DNA from: a virus
IMG/VR virus record: IMGVR_UViG_3300017720_001558
Coordinates: 1-27,203 of that record
Direction: 5' to 3' (one strand)
DNA length: 27,203 nt
Shown one piece after another: positions 8,429 to 16,353 of this stretch. Position 1 is the first letter of the stretch. Each line of letters begins with the position of its first letter. The position numbers and the translations under genes were made by a program. The notes beneath the pieces were generated by a model, which saw only the letters and a list, made by a program, of their open reading frames with translations, had not been told where the DNA came from and searched no databases.

Positions 8429-9217
8429 ATGGCAAATTATTCGAGTTACAAAAGAATAGAAAACACTCAGATCACTGACACGACGATACCTTCGTCTGCG
8501 GTTCAGAGTGGATCTTTCTCTAACTGGTGCGTAAAATGGGTATATGGTCATCCATGTTACTGCACACCTGGCTGTTGTTGCAACTGGCAAGTTCCCACTG
8601 GAGTAACAAGAATTACTTGGGAAATATGGGGTGCTGGAGGAAATGGTCACGGTGCATGTTCATGTAACAGATGTCAAAACTGGCACGGTGCTGGTGGTGG
8701 ATATTATAATACAAAAACTATTTCAACGACTGGCGGATGTTCATACACTGTATGTGCTGCTGGTGTTTACCGTTGTTGTTCTAGAGAGTGTACAGGGTGT
8801 TGCGGATGTAACTCCTATGTAAACGGATACAACCTCTCTAACTTCTGTGCCTTAGGTGGTCCTAGAGGTTGTGCAACTGGTGACTGGTCTGCAAACTGTT
8901 ACTCAGAATTCGAGACTTGTTGTATGCAACCTGGCGCTCACGGAGGAGACTTCGGAATGGGCAACCACGGTGGTGAGTCATACAGACCTGACGGATTTAA
9001 CTGTCACTGCTTCTATAACGAAGGATTACCAACAGGTGCTCCATTCATCGGAACTCTTGGTGTTTCCTACGGACAAAGAGAGTGTTGGATGCGTTGTGGT
9101 TGTTGGACAGTTCCATACGGACACGGTGGACAAGGTGCTAACAGTAACTACTGTGGTAGATGTTGTGGACAAGGCGGACAAGGTGGATCTGGACTTGTTA
9201 AGATCACATACGTCTAA
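8429..9217 (+). CDS. Cysteine/glycine-rich tail adhesin paralogue 3
   Basis: 262 residues, 30 Cys, eight bases after paralogue 2 with AAGGGA upstream of the ATG. It is closer to paralogue 1 than to 2 (shared GHPCYCTPGCCCNWQVP and YRCCSREC), but has an extra Cys in CTGCCGC. The body follows the glycine-rich adhesin pattern, ending GGQGGSGLVKITYV. The variable middle segment (about 140-215) contains GAHGGDFGMGNHGG and FNCHCFYNEG. It is followed by a strong intrinsic terminator at 9241, so the three adhesins end a transcription unit. Expected location is the tail-fibre tip or baseplate periphery. Cysteine pairing or metal binding cannot be decided from sequence. Confidence 0.8.
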   Translation: MANYSSYKRIENTQITDTTIPSSAVQSGSFSNWCVKWVYGHPCYCTPGCCCNWQVPTGVTRITWEIWGAGGNGHGACSCNRCQNWHGAGGGYYNTKTISTTGGCSYTVCAAGVYRCCSRECTGCCGCNSYVNGYNLSNFCALGGPRGCATGDWSANCYSEFETCCMQPGAHGGDFGMGNHGGESYRPDGFNCHCFYNEGLPTGAPFIGTLGVSYGQRECWMRCGCWTVPYGHGGQGANSNYCGRCCGQGGQGGSGLVKITYV

Positions 9218-9240
9218 ACCGAACAAGAAAATATCTGAAA

Positions 9241-9265
9241 AGGGGGTCATAGACCCTCTTTTTTT
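9241..9265 (+). terminator. Intrinsic terminator after the adhesin genes
   Basis: A GC-rich hairpin (GGGTC, loop ATA, GACCC with flanking near-pairs) at about 9241-9258 is followed by a run of seven T. It lies 23 bases past the stop of adhesin 3. The last T of the run is the first base of a TATAAATA late promoter, so one unit ends exactly where the next starts. Confidence 0.85.
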
Positions 9266-9272
9266 ATAAATA
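9265..9272 (+). promoter_or_regulatory. T4-type late promoter (TATAAATA)
   Basis: An exact TATAAATA octamer directly abuts the terminator T-run, 41 bases upstream of the ATG of the chaperone-like gene. That is the same spacing as the site at 1376. An AAGGAG at 9280-9285 lies about 20 bases before the ATG, longer than ideal for a ribosome site. Confidence 0.75.
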
Positions 9273-9305
9273 ATAATCGAAGGAGAAAACCCGAAGAAAT
9301 CCAAA

Positions 9306-10091
9306 ATGGCAACTAAAATTATCGAACAGGGATGGCAACTGTCATTACCTAATGACTTTCTAACAGATCACTCATTTAGTGATGGAAAGTATAGAGACCA
9401 AACTTATGATGGTCCAGACAAAATCTATCTACAAATTGGTGCAGATGGAAAAGAACTTTATGGTCCTCTCACAGAAGATGACATTGCAGATGGTCGTCCC
9501 AAGCCACTAGACGTTGTACAGTGGTACGAAGTAGACTGTGCTAGATCAAATCTTCACACACTCATCTGTCAACTCAGAGGCCCAGTTGTTAACGAGAAGG
9601 AAGAAGACAGAGGTGCTGGAAGTGATGTATTCCATGCTGGATCTCCAGATCTAACTTCTGATGGATATGACAGATTCTCATATTCTTCAACACTCTTCCC
9701 AGATGACATTTACAACTACGAGAGTATCACAGTTGCAAATCCAGGCAGTGCAGGCCCTGATGACATTTCTATAAAAGAATTCACACCAAAAGAAAAGTTA
9801 AATGGTGTTGACCTAGACAAAACATGGGATCACGTTAGAGCTCATAGAAACAATGTTCTTTCTAATAGTGATGGTCAGATTGCAGAAGATATGCCTGATT
9901 CACTTAAAGATCAGTGGAAAACATATCGTCAACAGTTAAGAGATCTTCCAAGCAAAATGCAAGCTGCTGGAGTTCACCCTAACTTTGCTGACTTAATGTT
10001 CCCAGCTGAACCTAACTTCACTGATCCACCAAAACAGCCAGACGCAGATGCAACAGAGGCAGAATCATGGATGCCACCTAACGCAGCGTAA
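9306..10091 (+). CDS. Putative tail-fibre assembly / tail-assembly-chaperone-like protein
   Basis: 261 residues, in its own short unit between a late promoter and a terminator. Residues about 10-90 form an acidic domain containing KIYLQIGADGKELYGP, resembling the N-terminal parts of fibre-assembly proteins. Near residue 203 the sequence WKTYRQQLRDLPSKM followed by HPNFADLMFPAEP matches the W..YRQ.LRDLP...FP..P motif common to phage tail-fibre assembly chaperones (Phage_tail_APC / DUF4376-like). It has no signal peptide or membrane segment. The adjacent fibre and adhesin genes support a role in their folding or attachment. It could instead be a small structural protein carrying this motif. Confidence 0.6.
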   Translation: MATKIIEQGWQLSLPNDFLTDHSFSDGKYRDQTYDGPDKIYLQIGADGKELYGPLTEDDIADGRPKPLDVVQWYEVDCARSNLHTLICQLRGPVVNEKEEDRGAGSDVFHAGSPDLTSDGYDRFSYSSTLFPDDIYNYESITVANPGSAGPDDISIKEFTPKEKLNGVDLDKTWDHVRAHRNNVLSNSDGQIAEDMPDSLKDQWKTYRQQLRDLPSKMQAAGVHPNFADLMFPAEPNFTDPPKQPDADATEAESWMPPNAA

Positions 10092-10118
10092 AGTAAACTT
10101 TTATATATAAGTTAATTC

Positions 10119-10145
10119 AAGATCCTCTTATGGGGATCTTTTTTA
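10119..10145 (+). terminator. Intrinsic terminator before the enzyme cargo
   Basis: The hairpin AAGATCCTC-TTAT-GGGGATCTT (nine pairs, including one G-U) is followed by TTTTATT. It lies 28 bases past the stop of the chaperone-like gene and 14 bases before the next ATG, separating fibre transcription from the enzyme module. Confidence 0.85.
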
Positions 10146-10157
10146 TTATCTGGGGTT

Positions 10158-10820
10158 ATGTTTGAAATAAATTCTATAGATCCTTTGGTATACAGGGTTT
10201 ATGATCATTCTAGATGGAATGATGCTGGTTATTGTTGGCGAAAAGTATTCGTAATTGATGACTTCTATAAAAATCCTGATGAGATAAGAGACTATGCTCT
10301 ATCATGTGATTTGAAAACAGATAAAGAATATTGTGGTGGACTTGTAGGGTCAAGAGTGGTAGAAGAAAATCAAGAGATGATTGACAATCTTCGACCAGTA
10401 TTCACCAAACTCTGCCAACATGAAGAGTGGCAAAATATAGAATATTCTGAAGGAATGTTCCAATATAGGTGGGACAATATGAAATTCATGGTCAACCATA
10501 CGACACATGAGGATATAAATGAAAAGTTTAATAAAGATATATTTTGTTATACTCACCACAAAGATGATATGGAAACTAAGTGGGCTGCATTAGTATATTT
10601 GAACAAACCAGATGAGTGTAATGGAGGCACAGATTTCTATAAATTTATAGAAGATCACCCCTACGGTAATGGTTACAACATCAAAAAAGACATAAAGTGG
10701 ACAAGTGAGATGAAATATAATAGAATGGTATTATATGAAGGCCGTCATACTCATGGAGCTATCCTAAACAGGTCAATGTTTAAGGAATATCCCAGACTGG
10801 CACAGGTATTTTTTATGTGA
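10158..10820 (+). CDS. DUF6445-like putative 2OG-Fe(II) oxygenase, copy 1
   Basis: 220 residues. VFVIDDFYKNPDEIRDYAL (about 31-48), LVYLNKPDECNGGTDFY (about 145-161) and MKYNRMVLYEGRHTHGA (about 185-201) are strongly shared with the - strand gene at 20503-21201. This pattern fits the DUF6445 family, which is related to Fe(II)/2-oxoglutarate dioxygenases. Candidate metal ligands are H133/H134 with D136/D137, and H197 or H199, with R213 as possible 2OG binder; the HxD spacing is less clean than in copy 2. It lies immediately after a terminator, with no clear promoter of its own and only GGGG near the ATG. The substrate is unknown; oxidation of a protein or glycan in the cytoplasm of the infected cell is a reasonable guess. 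Confidence 0.65.
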   Translation: MFEINSIDPLVYRVYDHSRWNDAGYCWRKVFVIDDFYKNPDEIRDYALSCDLKTDKEYCGGLVGSRVVEENQEMIDNLRPVFTKLCQHEEWQNIEYSEGMFQYRWDNMKFMVNHTTHEDINEKFNKDIFCYTHHKDDMETKWAALVYLNKPDECNGGTDFYKFIEDHPYGNGYNIKKDIKWTSEMKYNRMVLYEGRHTHGAILNRSMFKEYPRLAQVFFM

Positions 10821-10838
10821 CTATATAGTACAGGAATT

Positions 10839-12089
10839 ATGAAAACTATGAGATCGAAAGCGTTTTTTGTTAATGGTGGTGCAGGCAGAGTAATAAGTTC
10901 AATCCCTGCATTTGAAAAATATGCAGAGAACCATGATGACTTTATTATTGTATGTGAGGGTGGTACAGACTTCTTCAAGGGACACCCAACACTAGATGGT
11001 AAAGTATATGATCACTGGCATAAAAATCTTTTTCAAGAACATATAATACAGAGAGACTGCGAGACTCCAGAACCATATAGAGTATGGGATTATTACAATC
11101 AGAAATGTAGTATCGCACAGGCATATGATATCGCAATCAACGGATTAGATGAACCTAGAGAACTACCTAAACCAAGAGTAGAACTCAATAAGATGGAGAT
11201 CATTACTGGTTATAATGTCGTAGAAGAAATTAAAGCAACAACTAAGAAAGATAAAGTAATTGTCATTCAACCATTTGGGAGATCAGTTCAACAAATAGGA
11301 GAGTTTATTGCAGACCCAACTTCAAGAAGCATGTCTCTTATAGGTGCTATTGATATTGTCAATCAACTCAAAAAAGATTATGCAGTAATCATTATGAGTG
11401 AACATCACTTTGCAACTGAGGAGAATGAAGATAAGTATCCTATCGCTAGACCACAGATAAGTGATATGAGAGTATGGGCTGCTGTTATTGATGTTGCAGA
11501 TCATTTCTTAGGATGTGATAGTGTGGGTCAACATATTGCGAGAGCATTTGATAAAACTGCAACTGTCGTGGTTGGTTCCACATATCCAGAAAATATCAGT
11601 TATCCTGGCCATAAGGAATTTGATATTATTGATGTCGGTGATGGTCGTAGAGAATATGCTCCAATCAGAATCACTATGGATGAAAGAGTTGATCGTTTTA
11701 ATGATGAAGCGATGGAGTTGAGTAAGAAACAAGTTGATGAGATTGTTGCATCTTGTAGAAAGAGATTAGGTAAACCAAAAACATATACTGGTACTTTCGT
11801 TCCTCCACAACAAGATCAGGGACAATCTTGTTCGCCTCAACAACAACCAGCACTAGGACAGGGAATTGCATCACCAGCTCCAACAACTGATGTTCCTAGA
11901 CAAGGACCCCCAACTCCTACTTGGTCTCCAACATCAAATGCTCCTTCTTTCACAGGAGCTCCTAAACCTAGTTTCACTATGGAAACTAAGAAAAAACCAA
12001 AAAATAAAAAAGGTTTTCAATCTGAAATTAAAAATCTCTTAAAGTCAGATAAAGAAGACGCAATTACTATAGAAAAAAAATCTATTTAA
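10839..12089 (+). CDS. GT9-like glycosyltransferase (heptosyltransferase-type) with low-complexity C-terminal tail
   Basis: 416 residues. The N-terminus FFVNGGAGRVISSIPAFEKY looks like the donor-fold start of a GT-B enzyme. VIVIQPFG near 155 and FLGCDSVGQHIARAF then VVVGSTYPE (about 222-248) match the C-terminal nucleotide-sugar site of family GT9 (ADP-heptose:LPS heptosyltransferases). HldE- and HldD-type genes in the same cargo supply the matching donor, which strengthens the heptosyltransferase call. From about residue 320 the protein changes to a Pro/Gln/Ser-rich linker and then a Lys-rich end of about 35 residues, unusual for GT9 and possibly a tether or interaction tail. The stop is one base from the next ATG. 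The acceptor is unknown (host glycan or virion protein). Confidence 0.7.
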   Translation: MKTMRSKAFFVNGGAGRVISSIPAFEKYAENHDDFIIVCEGGTDFFKGHPTLDGKVYDHWHKNLFQEHIIQRDCETPEPYRVWDYYNQKCSIAQAYDIAINGLDEPRELPKPRVELNKMEIITGYNVVEEIKATTKKDKVIVIQPFGRSVQQIGEFIADPTSRSMSLIGAIDIVNQLKKDYAVIIMSEHHFATEENEDKYPIARPQISDMRVWAAVIDVADHFLGCDSVGQHIARAFDKTATVVVGSTYPENISYPGHKEFDIIDVGDGRREYAPIRITMDERVDRFNDEAMELSKKQVDEIVASCRKRLGKPKTYTGTFVPPQQDQGQSCSPQQQPALGQGIASPAPTTDVPRQGPPTPTWSPTSNAPSFTGAPKPSFTMETKKKPKNKKGFQSEIKNLLKSDKEDAITIEKKSI

Positions 12090-12090
12090 T

Positions 12091-13893
12091 ATGACACAGT
12101 GGATTGCAGCAATTGCCAGAGGACATAACTCTGGTGTTTGTTTACTGAAAGATGGAGAGATGGTCTTTTCGATTGAAGAAGAAAGGTTATCTAGGAAAAA
12201 ATATGATGGAGGTCCTTTGGCATCCATGATCAAGATATTAGACTATACTGATAGACTTGATTATCTTGTGGTTGCACATACACAGCCACTCGATCAAGCT
12301 GGATCAAATGATTTTACAGGTGAACCTATTTACATTGCCCTTGCAAGAAAACTAGGTTTGATTGATCGTAAAGCAGATATTTACAAACATCCACAAGTAG
12401 TAGATTATAGTCATATTCACCATAAACTCCATTCATCTTGTGCTTTCTTTAGATCAGGATTTGAGAGTGCTGTATCTGTTATCGTAGATGGTGCAGGGAC
12501 ATTTATCCCTATGGAGATTGATAGAGAACAGGAAATGACATGGGAGTTGGAAACTATCATCCAGTGTGAATATCCAGATAAGTTTAAGACATTATATAAA
12601 CATCAAGGAGGTAGAGGTCCTTGGGGTGCAGTAAGAATTGATAAATTTACTTCTGACAGAGAAGGAGAAGAAGGAACACATGAATTAATATTAGATGACT
12701 CTGCTGGTATCGTAAAAGCATATGAGGCAGTTACTCAATACTGTGGTTGGGCTCCTATTGAAGCTGGTAAGACTATGGGACTATTCCCATATGGAAAAGA
12801 GAATAGTGAGATACCAGACATCTATACAAACTATGATGGTAGAAGTGATTGGGCCACTACTAATAGAGATCTTATTGTACCTACCTATCCTAATGGTGCA
12901 GTTGTAAACAAAGGTAGATTCTTAGAACTAAGAGAACCTCAAGATCCAAGTACAGTAAAAGATATAACTCAGTTAGATAATCGTAGAGATATGGCATATG
13001 CAATCCAAACAGAATCACAGTCTATGGTGTTAGATCTTATCTTCAAAGCAGTTGAGATAAGCGGTGAAAAGAATGTAGTTCTTTCTGGTGGATATGGATT
13101 AAACTGTGTTGCAAACTATTGGTATCTTCCTCAACTGAAAGAAAAGGGTATCAATTTATTTGTAGAACCAGTAAGTAATGATGCTGGAACAGCTATAGGT
13201 GCTGCATACTGGCACTATCAGAAAGTAAGTAAGAATATGAAAGTTCACCCACCCATGAAAGATCTATATTACGGACCTGTTCATGAATATGATCCTGAGT
13301 ATATTACAGATCTTGCAAATTATTACGATGCAACTAGAATCTTCGAGGCTACACATGAAGATGCAATTGATCTGATTTCTAAAAAGAATATTGTTGCAAT
13401 GTTCCAAGGTAAATCAGAATCAGGTCCTCGTGCATTAGGTAATAGATCTATCATGTATGATCCTAGAGATCCAAAAGGAAAAGATCATGTCAATACTATC
13501 AAACGTCGTGAATATTTCAGACCGTTTGCTGGATCAATATTGAAAGAATATGTACATGAATGGTTTGATCTTCGTGGTATGGATGATACACCATTTATGA
13601 TGTATGCTGTTAAATGTCAGGAAGGAATCAAAGAAAAGATTCCAGCAATCATTCACGTTGATGATACATGTAGAATCCAAACAGTTACAGAAGATGTCAA
13701 TCCTCATTACTATAATTTAATTAAGGCTTGGTACGATAAGACAGGATGTCCTATAATTTTTAATACATCTTTCAACTTAGGTGGAGAACCTCTTGTAGAG
13801 ACCCTAGACGACGCTCTAAGGACTCTTGCAAATAGTTTGATAGAATACCTCTATCTACCTGAGTACGGTCTTATGATCGAAATAAAGAACTGA
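12091..13893 (+). CDS. O-carbamoyltransferase (NodU/CmcH/TobZ family)
   Basis: 600 residues, full length for the family. The N-terminal Kae1-like domain begins IAAIARGHNSGVCLLKDG and contains IEEERLSRKKYDGG (about 28-41), the metal-ligand HHKLH (110-114) and IVDGAGTF (131-138). The centre has KTMGLFPYGK and VVLSGGYGLNCVAN. The C-terminal YrdC-like domain has SESGPRALGNRS (about 441-452), YFRPFAGSIL and IIFNTSFNLGGEPLVE. Family members transfer the carbamoyl group of carbamoyl phosphate, via carbamoyl-AMP, to a hydroxyl of a sugar or antibiotic. Here a sugar made or moved by the neighbouring heptose genes is the most natural substrate, which is inference. The stop overlaps the next start (TGATG). 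Confidence 0.88.
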   Translation: MTQWIAAIARGHNSGVCLLKDGEMVFSIEEERLSRKKYDGGPLASMIKILDYTDRLDYLVVAHTQPLDQAGSNDFTGEPIYIALARKLGLIDRKADIYKHPQVVDYSHIHHKLHSSCAFFRSGFESAVSVIVDGAGTFIPMEIDREQEMTWELETIIQCEYPDKFKTLYKHQGGRGPWGAVRIDKFTSDREGEEGTHELILDDSAGIVKAYEAVTQYCGWAPIEAGKTMGLFPYGKENSEIPDIYTNYDGRSDWATTNRDLIVPTYPNGAVVNKGRFLELREPQDPSTVKDITQLDNRRDMAYAIQTESQSMVLDLIFKAVEISGEKNVVLSGGYGLNCVANYWYLPQLKEKGINLFVEPVSNDAGTAIGAAYWHYQKVSKNMKVHPPMKDLYYGPVHEYDPEYITDLANYYDATRIFEATHEDAIDLISKKNIVAMFQGKSESGPRALGNRSIMYDPRDPKGKDHVNTIKRREYFRPFAGSILKEYVHEWFDLRGMDDTPFMMYAVKCQEGIKEKIPAIIHVDDTCRIQTVTEDVNPHYYNLIKAWYDKTGCPIIFNTSFNLGGEPLVETLDDALRTLANSLIEYLYLPEYGLMIEIKN

Positions 13894-14360
13894 TGAGAGA
13901 AATAAAAGAATACGAATATCCATATCAAGAAGATAACAGTGAATTGAAGGTGGCCATTCTTAATTCACAATCAACTACAACAGAGAGTTACATAGAAAGA
14001 TCAGATAATTGCCACATAGCAACAGGAGTCGAAAGTTCACAAGCAGTTCAAAAATTTATAAACTGGATAGAAGAAACAACAGATACTAAGTTAGAAACTA
14101 TATGGGGAGTTTGGTATCGTGATGGTGGTGGTATCAAATGGCACACACATAAAGGAGATTTTAGATATTCATTTGCCTACTACATACAGGTTCCAGAGGG
14201 TAGTTCATCATTACATTTTAGCGAAGATCCAGAAACAATTGAACCAACTTTCTTCTATGCAAATCAAGGAATTTGTGTGATATGGGATAGTGATTTCCCA
14301 CATTGTGTACCTCCTAGTAATCATAAAGGTAGATGTGTATTGTCAGGTAATCTAATATGA
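13893..14360 (+). CDS. Putative 2OG-Fe(II) oxygenase-like protein (small)
   Basis: 155 residues. The double-stranded beta-helix pattern is visible: WGVWYRDGGGIKWHTHKGD (about 71-89), SSSLHFSED, then a turn and VIWDSDFPHCVPPSNHKGR (129-147). Candidate ligands are H84 or H86 with D89, distal H137, and R147 for 2-oxoglutarate. This is the layout of small phage 2OG-Fe(II) dioxygenases (TIGR02466-like). The start overlaps the carbamoyltransferase stop and its own stop overlaps the next start (ATGA), so the four genes from 12091 to 16353 look translationally coupled. The substrate is unknown. Confidence 0.7.
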   Translation: MREIKEYEYPYQEDNSELKVAILNSQSTTTESYIERSDNCHIATGVESSQAVQKFINWIEETTDTKLETIWGVWYRDGGGIKWHTHKGDFRYSFAYYIQVPEGSSSLHFSEDPETIEPTFFYANQGICVIWDSDFPHCVPPSNHKGRCVLSGNLI

Positions 14361-14872
14361 ATTTGAGTGTTTTTGATGATAAAGTTCCATTCGATATAAG
14401 AGATGTTTTGTGGGAATTTTGTGTCAACTCAACTTTCAAATTAGGTTGGGAAGATACTGATGTGCCAGAAAAATATGATCTTAATATTTACAGTGAGTGG
14501 ACTGCTAAGGAATTGGTATCAACTAATGTATTTCCCCATATTACTAAGTGTATAAATGAGACTGATTGGTTCGTAAATAAAAATCTTCAATCAGTTGTTT
14601 GTAATTTAATTAGACCTGATGATGTACATTACATGCACATACATCATGATCTGCAAGTTGCTCTATATTATGTTAATCTAGATTGGAGAGATGGATGGCA
14701 TGGTGAAACTATATTCTATAATCCGAATAATGTAAAAGAAATTTCACATACATCTTTATATGTGCCAGGCAGGATTATTTTATTTGATGGATCTATACCT
14801 CATGCGATAAGACCACAATCTGTTAGGGCACCAAAATTTAGATTTACATTGAGTTTATTTTTTCAAAGATGA
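14357..14872 (+). CDS. 2OG-Fe(II) oxygenase, prolyl-hydroxylase-like
   Basis: 171 residues. The C-terminal half shows the catalytic core: YMHIHHDLQVALYYVNLDW (about 92-110), WHGETIFYNP, VPGRIILFDGSIPHAIRPQS (136-155) and FRFTLSLFF. The HxD pair is H96-D98, the distal His is H149, and R162 is the expected 2OG-binding residue. The N-terminal ~60 residues are family-variable. It overlaps the genes on both sides by four bases. Related enzymes hydroxylate proline, other side chains or small molecules; the order of neighbours suggests it acts with the halogenase or carbamoyltransferase, but no substrate can be read from sequence. Confidence 0.8.
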   Translation: MNLSVFDDKVPFDIRDVLWEFCVNSTFKLGWEDTDVPEKYDLNIYSEWTAKELVSTNVFPHITKCINETDWFVNKNLQSVVCNLIRPDDVHYMHIHHDLQVALYYVNLDWRDGWHGETIFYNPNNVKEISHTSLYVPGRIILFDGSIPHAIRPQSVRAPKFRFTLSLFFQR

Positions 14873-16353
14873 AGAGAATTAAAAGACTAGTTATTGTTGG
14901 TGGCGGAACCGCTGGTTGGATTACTGCATCTTGGTTTTCTCGTAGATGGGGAAAGATGATGGATGTAGTTGTAATTGATAAATCAGAACCAGAGAGAGTA
15001 GGTGTAGGAGAAGCAACTCTTTTAAGTTTTCCAAATGTCATGAGACAAATGGGATACAAACCTAACGATTGGATGAAAGAAATAGATGCAACATTTAAAT
15101 CTGGTATTTTATTTCCAGGCTGGGGTAAGGAAGATAAGACAATATGGCATCCATTTTCATTTACAAGTGTAGGGGATACTAAAGTACCTTTGTATGATCT
15201 CTGGTCATCATATCAAGATGAGTATGATATAAAAAAAATATCTCCAATGTACGTTTCTTCTATGAAAAATAGAATAGAAACAGATTATATACATGACTCA
15301 TATGCCTTTCAAATTGACTGTGGTAAATTAGTACAATTTTTACAAATGAATACTATACCACACTTGAAAGAATATATTCAATCCGATGTTGTAGATGTTA
15401 TTAGAGATGGAAATGCTGATGATTTAACTGAATCTAATATAAAAGAATTGGTATTAGATGATGGATCAAAAATTACTGGTGATCTATTCATAGATTGTAC
15501 TGGTTGGAAACAGATGTTGATAGGAAAGAAAAATGTTGATTGTAGTGATAGATTGTTTATAAATGCAGCTCTTGCTGCTAGAGTTGAATATAAACATCAT
15601 GGAGAACAACACCCATACACTGCTTGCCCAGCACAGGAACATGGTTGGATATGGAAGATTCCTACTAGATCTAGAATTGGTACAGGATATTGTTTCAATC
15701 AAGATGTTGTAGATCCAGATGAAGTTGCACAGGCATTCTCTGATCATTGGGAAGGAAGAATAAAACCAGATGACATGAGATTGTTAGATTGGAAACCACA
15801 GTATAGTAAAAGTTTTTGGAAAGGTAATGTAGTTCCAATAGGATTAAGTGCTGGATTCATTGAACCATTAGAAAGTACAGGACTTGCACTGATGATAAGA
15901 GGTGTTGAGTATCTTGAGGAATCCATTTATGGGTGTAGTTATAATTCTAAGATAGATCCATCTTTCTTTCATACTAAGATGAAAGCTAGTTTTGAAACTG
16001 CTGTTGATTATGTAAGTATGCACTATTCATACTGCCAGAGAAAAGGTAAGTTCTGGGATTTTGTGAGATCTAAATACAAAAAAACTCCTTCACAGATTTT
16101 CTTTGAACAGGAAATTCAAGATCAACACAGACAAACTATTCAAACTGGTAAAGTGGGTTCTTTCTTTGATGGAACTAATTGGCAAGTTTGGTTATGTCAA
16201 CTGATGACTGGTGAAATTAATCCAAAACAATATTGGAAAAAAGATGTGAGTTGTCTGCCAAGACTTAAAAACTTTATAAACAAAACTTTACCAGAAAATC
16301 AGAAGAACTCTGTTCCTCATTCTGAATATCTTTTACATGTAGATACATTATGA
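14869..16353 (+). CDS. Flavin-dependent halogenase (tryptophan-halogenase family)
   Basis: 494 residues, near the usual length. The FAD-binding GGGTAGW is at 11-17 and GVGEAT follows at 45-50. The catalytic lysine is in ATFKSGI (K77, equivalent to K79 of PrnA). The halogenase signature WxWxIP is present as WIWKIP (260-265), and PLESTG holds the conserved glutamate (E335, equivalent to E346 of PrnA). All expected active-site residues are intact. Family members use FADH2, O2 and halide to form HOCl or HOBr that halogenates an aromatic ring via the lysine. A cyanophage homologue, VirX1 of phage Syn10, has been reported to prefer iodide. No flavin reductase is seen in the window, so reduced flavin would come from the host. 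Natural substrate unknown. Confidence 0.92.
   Translation: MKRIKRLVIVGGGTAGWITASWFSRRWGKMMDVVVIDKSEPERVGVGEATLLSFPNVMRQMGYKPNDWMKEIDATFKSGILFPGWGKEDKTIWHPFSFTSVGDTKVPLYDLWSSYQDEYDIKKISPMYVSSMKNRIETDYIHDSYAFQIDCGKLVQFLQMNTIPHLKEYIQSDVVDVIRDGNADDLTESNIKELVLDDGSKITGDLFIDCTGWKQMLIGKKNVDCSDRLFINAALAARVEYKHHGEQHPYTACPAQEHGWIWKIPTRSRIGTGYCFNQDVVDPDEVAQAFSDHWEGRIKPDDMRLLDWKPQYSKSFWKGNVVPIGLSAGFIEPLESTGLALMIRGVEYLEESIYGCSYNSKIDPSFFHTKMKASFETAVDYVSMHYSYCQRKGKFWDFVRSKYKKTPSQIFFEQEIQDQHRQTIQTGKVGSFFDGTNWQVWLCQLMTGEINPKQYWKKDVSCLPRLKNFINKTLPENQKNSVPHSEYLLHVDTL

Noticed and set aside
7028-9269. Open frames in other frames inside the Cys-rich adhesin genes, including one running past the third stop
   Set aside because: They are Val/Leu/Thr-rich readings of TGT/GGT codons, recur at the same place in each paralogue, and lack ribosome sites.
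9026-9304. Minus-strand open frame across the end of adhesin 3 and the terminator
   Set aside because: It is antisense to a conserved gene and runs through a strong terminator; the translation is low-complexity Ser/Thr.
10101-10112. TATATAAG as another late promoter before the enzyme cargo
   Set aside because: It lies upstream of a strong terminator and does not match TATAAATA, so it could not easily drive the following gene.
12091-13893. tRNA t6A enzyme TsaD/Kae1 for the 600-residue protein
   Set aside because: It has the Kae1-like fold, but the length and the SGPRALGNRS / FNTSFNLGGEP motifs are those of the carbamoyltransferase family.
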